Positions 61,280 to 64,000 of a stretch of 64,000 nt of DNA are shown in pieces; position 1 is the stretch's first letter, and the number at the start of each line of letters is the position of its first letter. The DNA is from Acanthopleura granulata (Eukaryota; Mollusca; Polyplacophora; Chitonida; Chitonidae): contig JABBOT010000007.1 in assembly GCA_016165875.1 (NCBI GenBank), positions 21,287,703 through 21,351,702 of the forward strand, read 5' to 3'. Position numbers and translations under genes: made by a program. Below the pieces are notes generated by a model. The model saw only the letters and a list, made by a program, of their open reading frames with translations, did not search any database and was not told the origin of the DNA.

Positions 61280-64000
61280 TTTGGAGTTAAACAATTAAAT
61301 CATTAGATAAAAGCATGGAGCACATTGCCCCTCCCCCCTTAAACGCTGCTGTGACGTTGAGAAGGACATATTCAATCCGAAGGATTGGCTTTGGTTCGTG
61401 CTTGACTCTATAAAGCCTGAGTGTTCGAGAGTAGCAAATACCGTCATTTTGAATGAAACATTCCACCGTTTGTGCCTTGTTCAATATGTGGTTTAATACA
61501 TTTCCATGGGTCCATAGTTCATGATACAGCGGTTTATTTGCTCAAGTTGTTTAGTAAGGAACATCTCATGAAGAAGAGACACGACACAAATCTCTGAGCG
61601 CAATTGTCTTCTCCTCCATCGATGAGCTCAGATCAACCGGATCTTGAACAGTTCGCTGTGTAAACCACGGTGGCGTCAAAATCTCGTCCTGATGCCATTG
61701 CCATTTGACTCCGGTGATGTGAGGAATTTATCAAATCGAGATAAAGCGGAGGGTCACTGAATGAATTACTCCCGGCCCCTCCCTCGACTCCGTCACCCTG
61801 GATGGGATCTCGACGAGATGCCAACCTCGAGATAACTTGATTAACAGACACTTAAGTTGTAAAGCGGCAATATCTCTGTGCATTACAGATAGTGGAAACG
61901 ATAAACCGACAATTATCTATGTGTGTCAAGACAAATCTGCCTATGCAAAATAATAGCGGCTTTTTCATATCCAAAGGCAGACTGGTTGCAAACAACAGAA
62001 TACATTTTCCAAGCTACTGACTCTTCAGATCTTAAGATGCATTGTTTTGTTGTCTTTTCTGGAGCAACAGTCATCTGCTGACGTATACCCATCGCGCCAC
62101 AACGGGGAGAAATGGGAGGGAAAAGGCATTTAATGAAGAAGAACAGAGGATAACGCCCAACTTTTCCAAGTATCGATATGGGTACATTGTTCCGCCACGG
62201 AAAAAATCTAGGCAGAAGTCCGAACCGAATAACCACTAAACGACAGTATTTACCGCAGTGTTGAATTACGGGACCATCATTTCCCTGCCAAGATCTTCAT
62301 GGGAATTCTGTGTCTGACATCTCAAAAATTGGACATCCACAAAAAAGCATTTCCGCTTGAATCCGTAAGGCAGCCGAGTTCTGATTTGAATTTCTTGAAT
62401 GCCTGTTTGAGCTGAATTTTTCGGACGCCAATACATCTAAATCGAACAAGGCCGTGACATACATATGATAATTTTTTCTTTCTGCTTACAAAGAAGTTGG
62501 CCGAAACAAAGATCTGGTTTTAGTTGGTGCAAAAGTAAAAACTTTATCAAGCAGAATATTACAAGATATGACAAATAACCATGTTATTGGTTAATGATAA
62601 ATATTTATGGTGCCTTCACAGCTAGTCTCCTTGTTATGGCTATCGAGGTCGCCCAGTACATAATCTACTCCTTTCTTTCCTAACCGCCAGGACAAGGTAG
62701 TGCCAAGATGACCAACATTAAAACAAACAACACAAAGTCGCAATTAGGCTCGATCGGGGATTAAGCCCCGGGTCTACATTTTTCGAAAGGGAGGCAAATG
62801 AGCCGGTGCGTTCAAACATGACGCGGGATTTAGCCGACATGAAATAAACCTCACGCCTGTTGTCTGCCGACGAAGATGATGATGGCGTAACTTAGATATA
62901 TTACCTATTTCTGAAAGCGCCAGTTGGATGGCCCGTTTACCGCGTGTGACAGTAGGTAATGAATAGGATGCAACGCAGAAGAGGAAGCAATTTCCCAGCC
63001 ATGTTTTCTGACTACGCAATGGCAGGCCAATGGCGTGTGTCGACAACGACAACTGCAGAAACCATCATTTTCACAATGTTACAATTTCTCAGACGTACTA
63101 TTTGACGTCAGCTTAATGTTGTGGAACATGTTTCTCCCAAACAATTAGGAGCATTGCGTAAAACTGCACAAAGAAAAATGTATAAAAAGGCTCAAGAAGT
63201 CAGAAAATGTGTTACCTGTCGCTCAGTTCTACTGATGAGCATCACACCCAGGAAGATGAAAAAAACAGGTGTTGTACTGGGCGAGGAACCATATGCTGGA
63301 ACATAAACGGATCGTCGCATTGTCTGCACAAACAAAAGTTGCAACTTTTAGGGTTGTTAAGGAGAATATGTTTGTAAATTGAATTAATCTGAACCTTCCG
63401 CGCAGATATACTGAGTGTAAAGTACATTTGGGAAAATGTAACACTATAGCCACTTGATTGGCAATTGTTTTCAAGCTTGTTGGTTTTATATTGAAATGAC
63501 CTAAACATAATCATTTCGTTAGTCGGTCATGGAAGGAGTTAAAGACCGCGTGTAACAATGTCCACTTACCCACCTGTAATTTATATAACAGAGGAGACTT
63601 GAGGCATTTCGTGTTGAATTTGTGCAATTTCGCATAGGACAGAAAGAGTCGAAAAAACAGATTTTGTTTCAACTTCTCACACTGTTTTCCAACGGAAAAC
63701 TTAATAAATTAAGAAAGTTACCATGGTTTTTAAGCTGGGTAAAAAAAATGTTAATTCTGTTTGTCGTGTCACAAAGGTGCTAATTCTGTTTCTGGGTCCT
63801 CAAAAATGTTAGTTCTGTTTTCTGGATCCTCAAAAATGTTACTATTGCTTCTGATGTTTGTCTCAGAAAAAGCATGACTTGTGTTATCTTCTTAGTACAT
63901 GTTCTCCAGTCTGAATGATCTTGTCTTTATACTGCTGGTCTTCCATGTGGAAAAACTACAGCACCACTACCAAAAATGCAATGTTGGGTTTTCTAGCTGT
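61280..64000. other. Right end of window, no gene seen
   Basis: 61560-61860 is notably GC-rich and free of repeats, with an open 72-codon minus-strand frame; it could be a conserved element or an exon, but nothing is recognised. 63746-63850 is a short array of about three 30-bp units around TTCTGTTT and CCTCAAAAATGTTA. Confidence 0.5.
63746..63850. repeat. Short imperfect tandem repeat, about 30-32 bp unit
   Basis: Words (G)TTA(A/G)TTCTGTTT and GG(G/A)TCCTCAAAAATG recur about three times. Confidence 0.75.

Overview
The window is animal nuclear DNA, most likely from a marine lophotrochozoan and probably a mollusc. The genome is AT-rich and its genes are cut into short exons by GT-AG introns. 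The octamer TACATGTA and its fragments recur throughout. One tRNA-headed SINE family, whose tail resembles ATTCTTGAGTACGGCG followed by (AAAT)n, is present in eight copies. The taxon is an inference from these features; no marker gene is present. Gene models were built by hand from splice signals, reading phase and remembered family sequences, without database searches.

Two genes are supported, both on the minus strand. The left third (1380-17978) holds 13 successive coding exons of a CDC14 dual-specificity phosphatase, from the start codon to the low-complexity C-terminal tail. The 3' end lies beyond position 1 or was not recognised. The catalytic residues D251, C278 and R284 are intact. Exon 8 exists in two tandem 88-nt versions with good splice sites and different conservative residues, the signature of mutually exclusive splicing.

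The second gene (24986-30360) is a complete seven-exon PRXL2C/AAED1-type peroxiredoxin-like protein of 224 residues. The 3' end of its exon 6, including the splice donor, has been amplified as a 129-bp (43-codon) tandem repeat. This gives four equivalent donors, all in frame with the last exon, with the reading frame open through all copies.

The right half (about 31-64 kb) has no gene that I can support. It holds SINEs, foldback and TIR elements, minisatellites, and two pairs of old, diverged non-coding duplications: about 34.1-38.4 kb with 42.4-47.1 kb, and about 47.4-51.0 kb with 57.9-61.2 kb. Short blocks inside them are much better conserved than their surroundings and are candidate regulatory elements. 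One possible small cysteine-containing coding exon lies at about 55.2-55.5 kb.

The two genes share no pathway that the sequence shows. The most interesting observations are the duplicated CDC14 exon and the repeated splice donors of PRXL2C.
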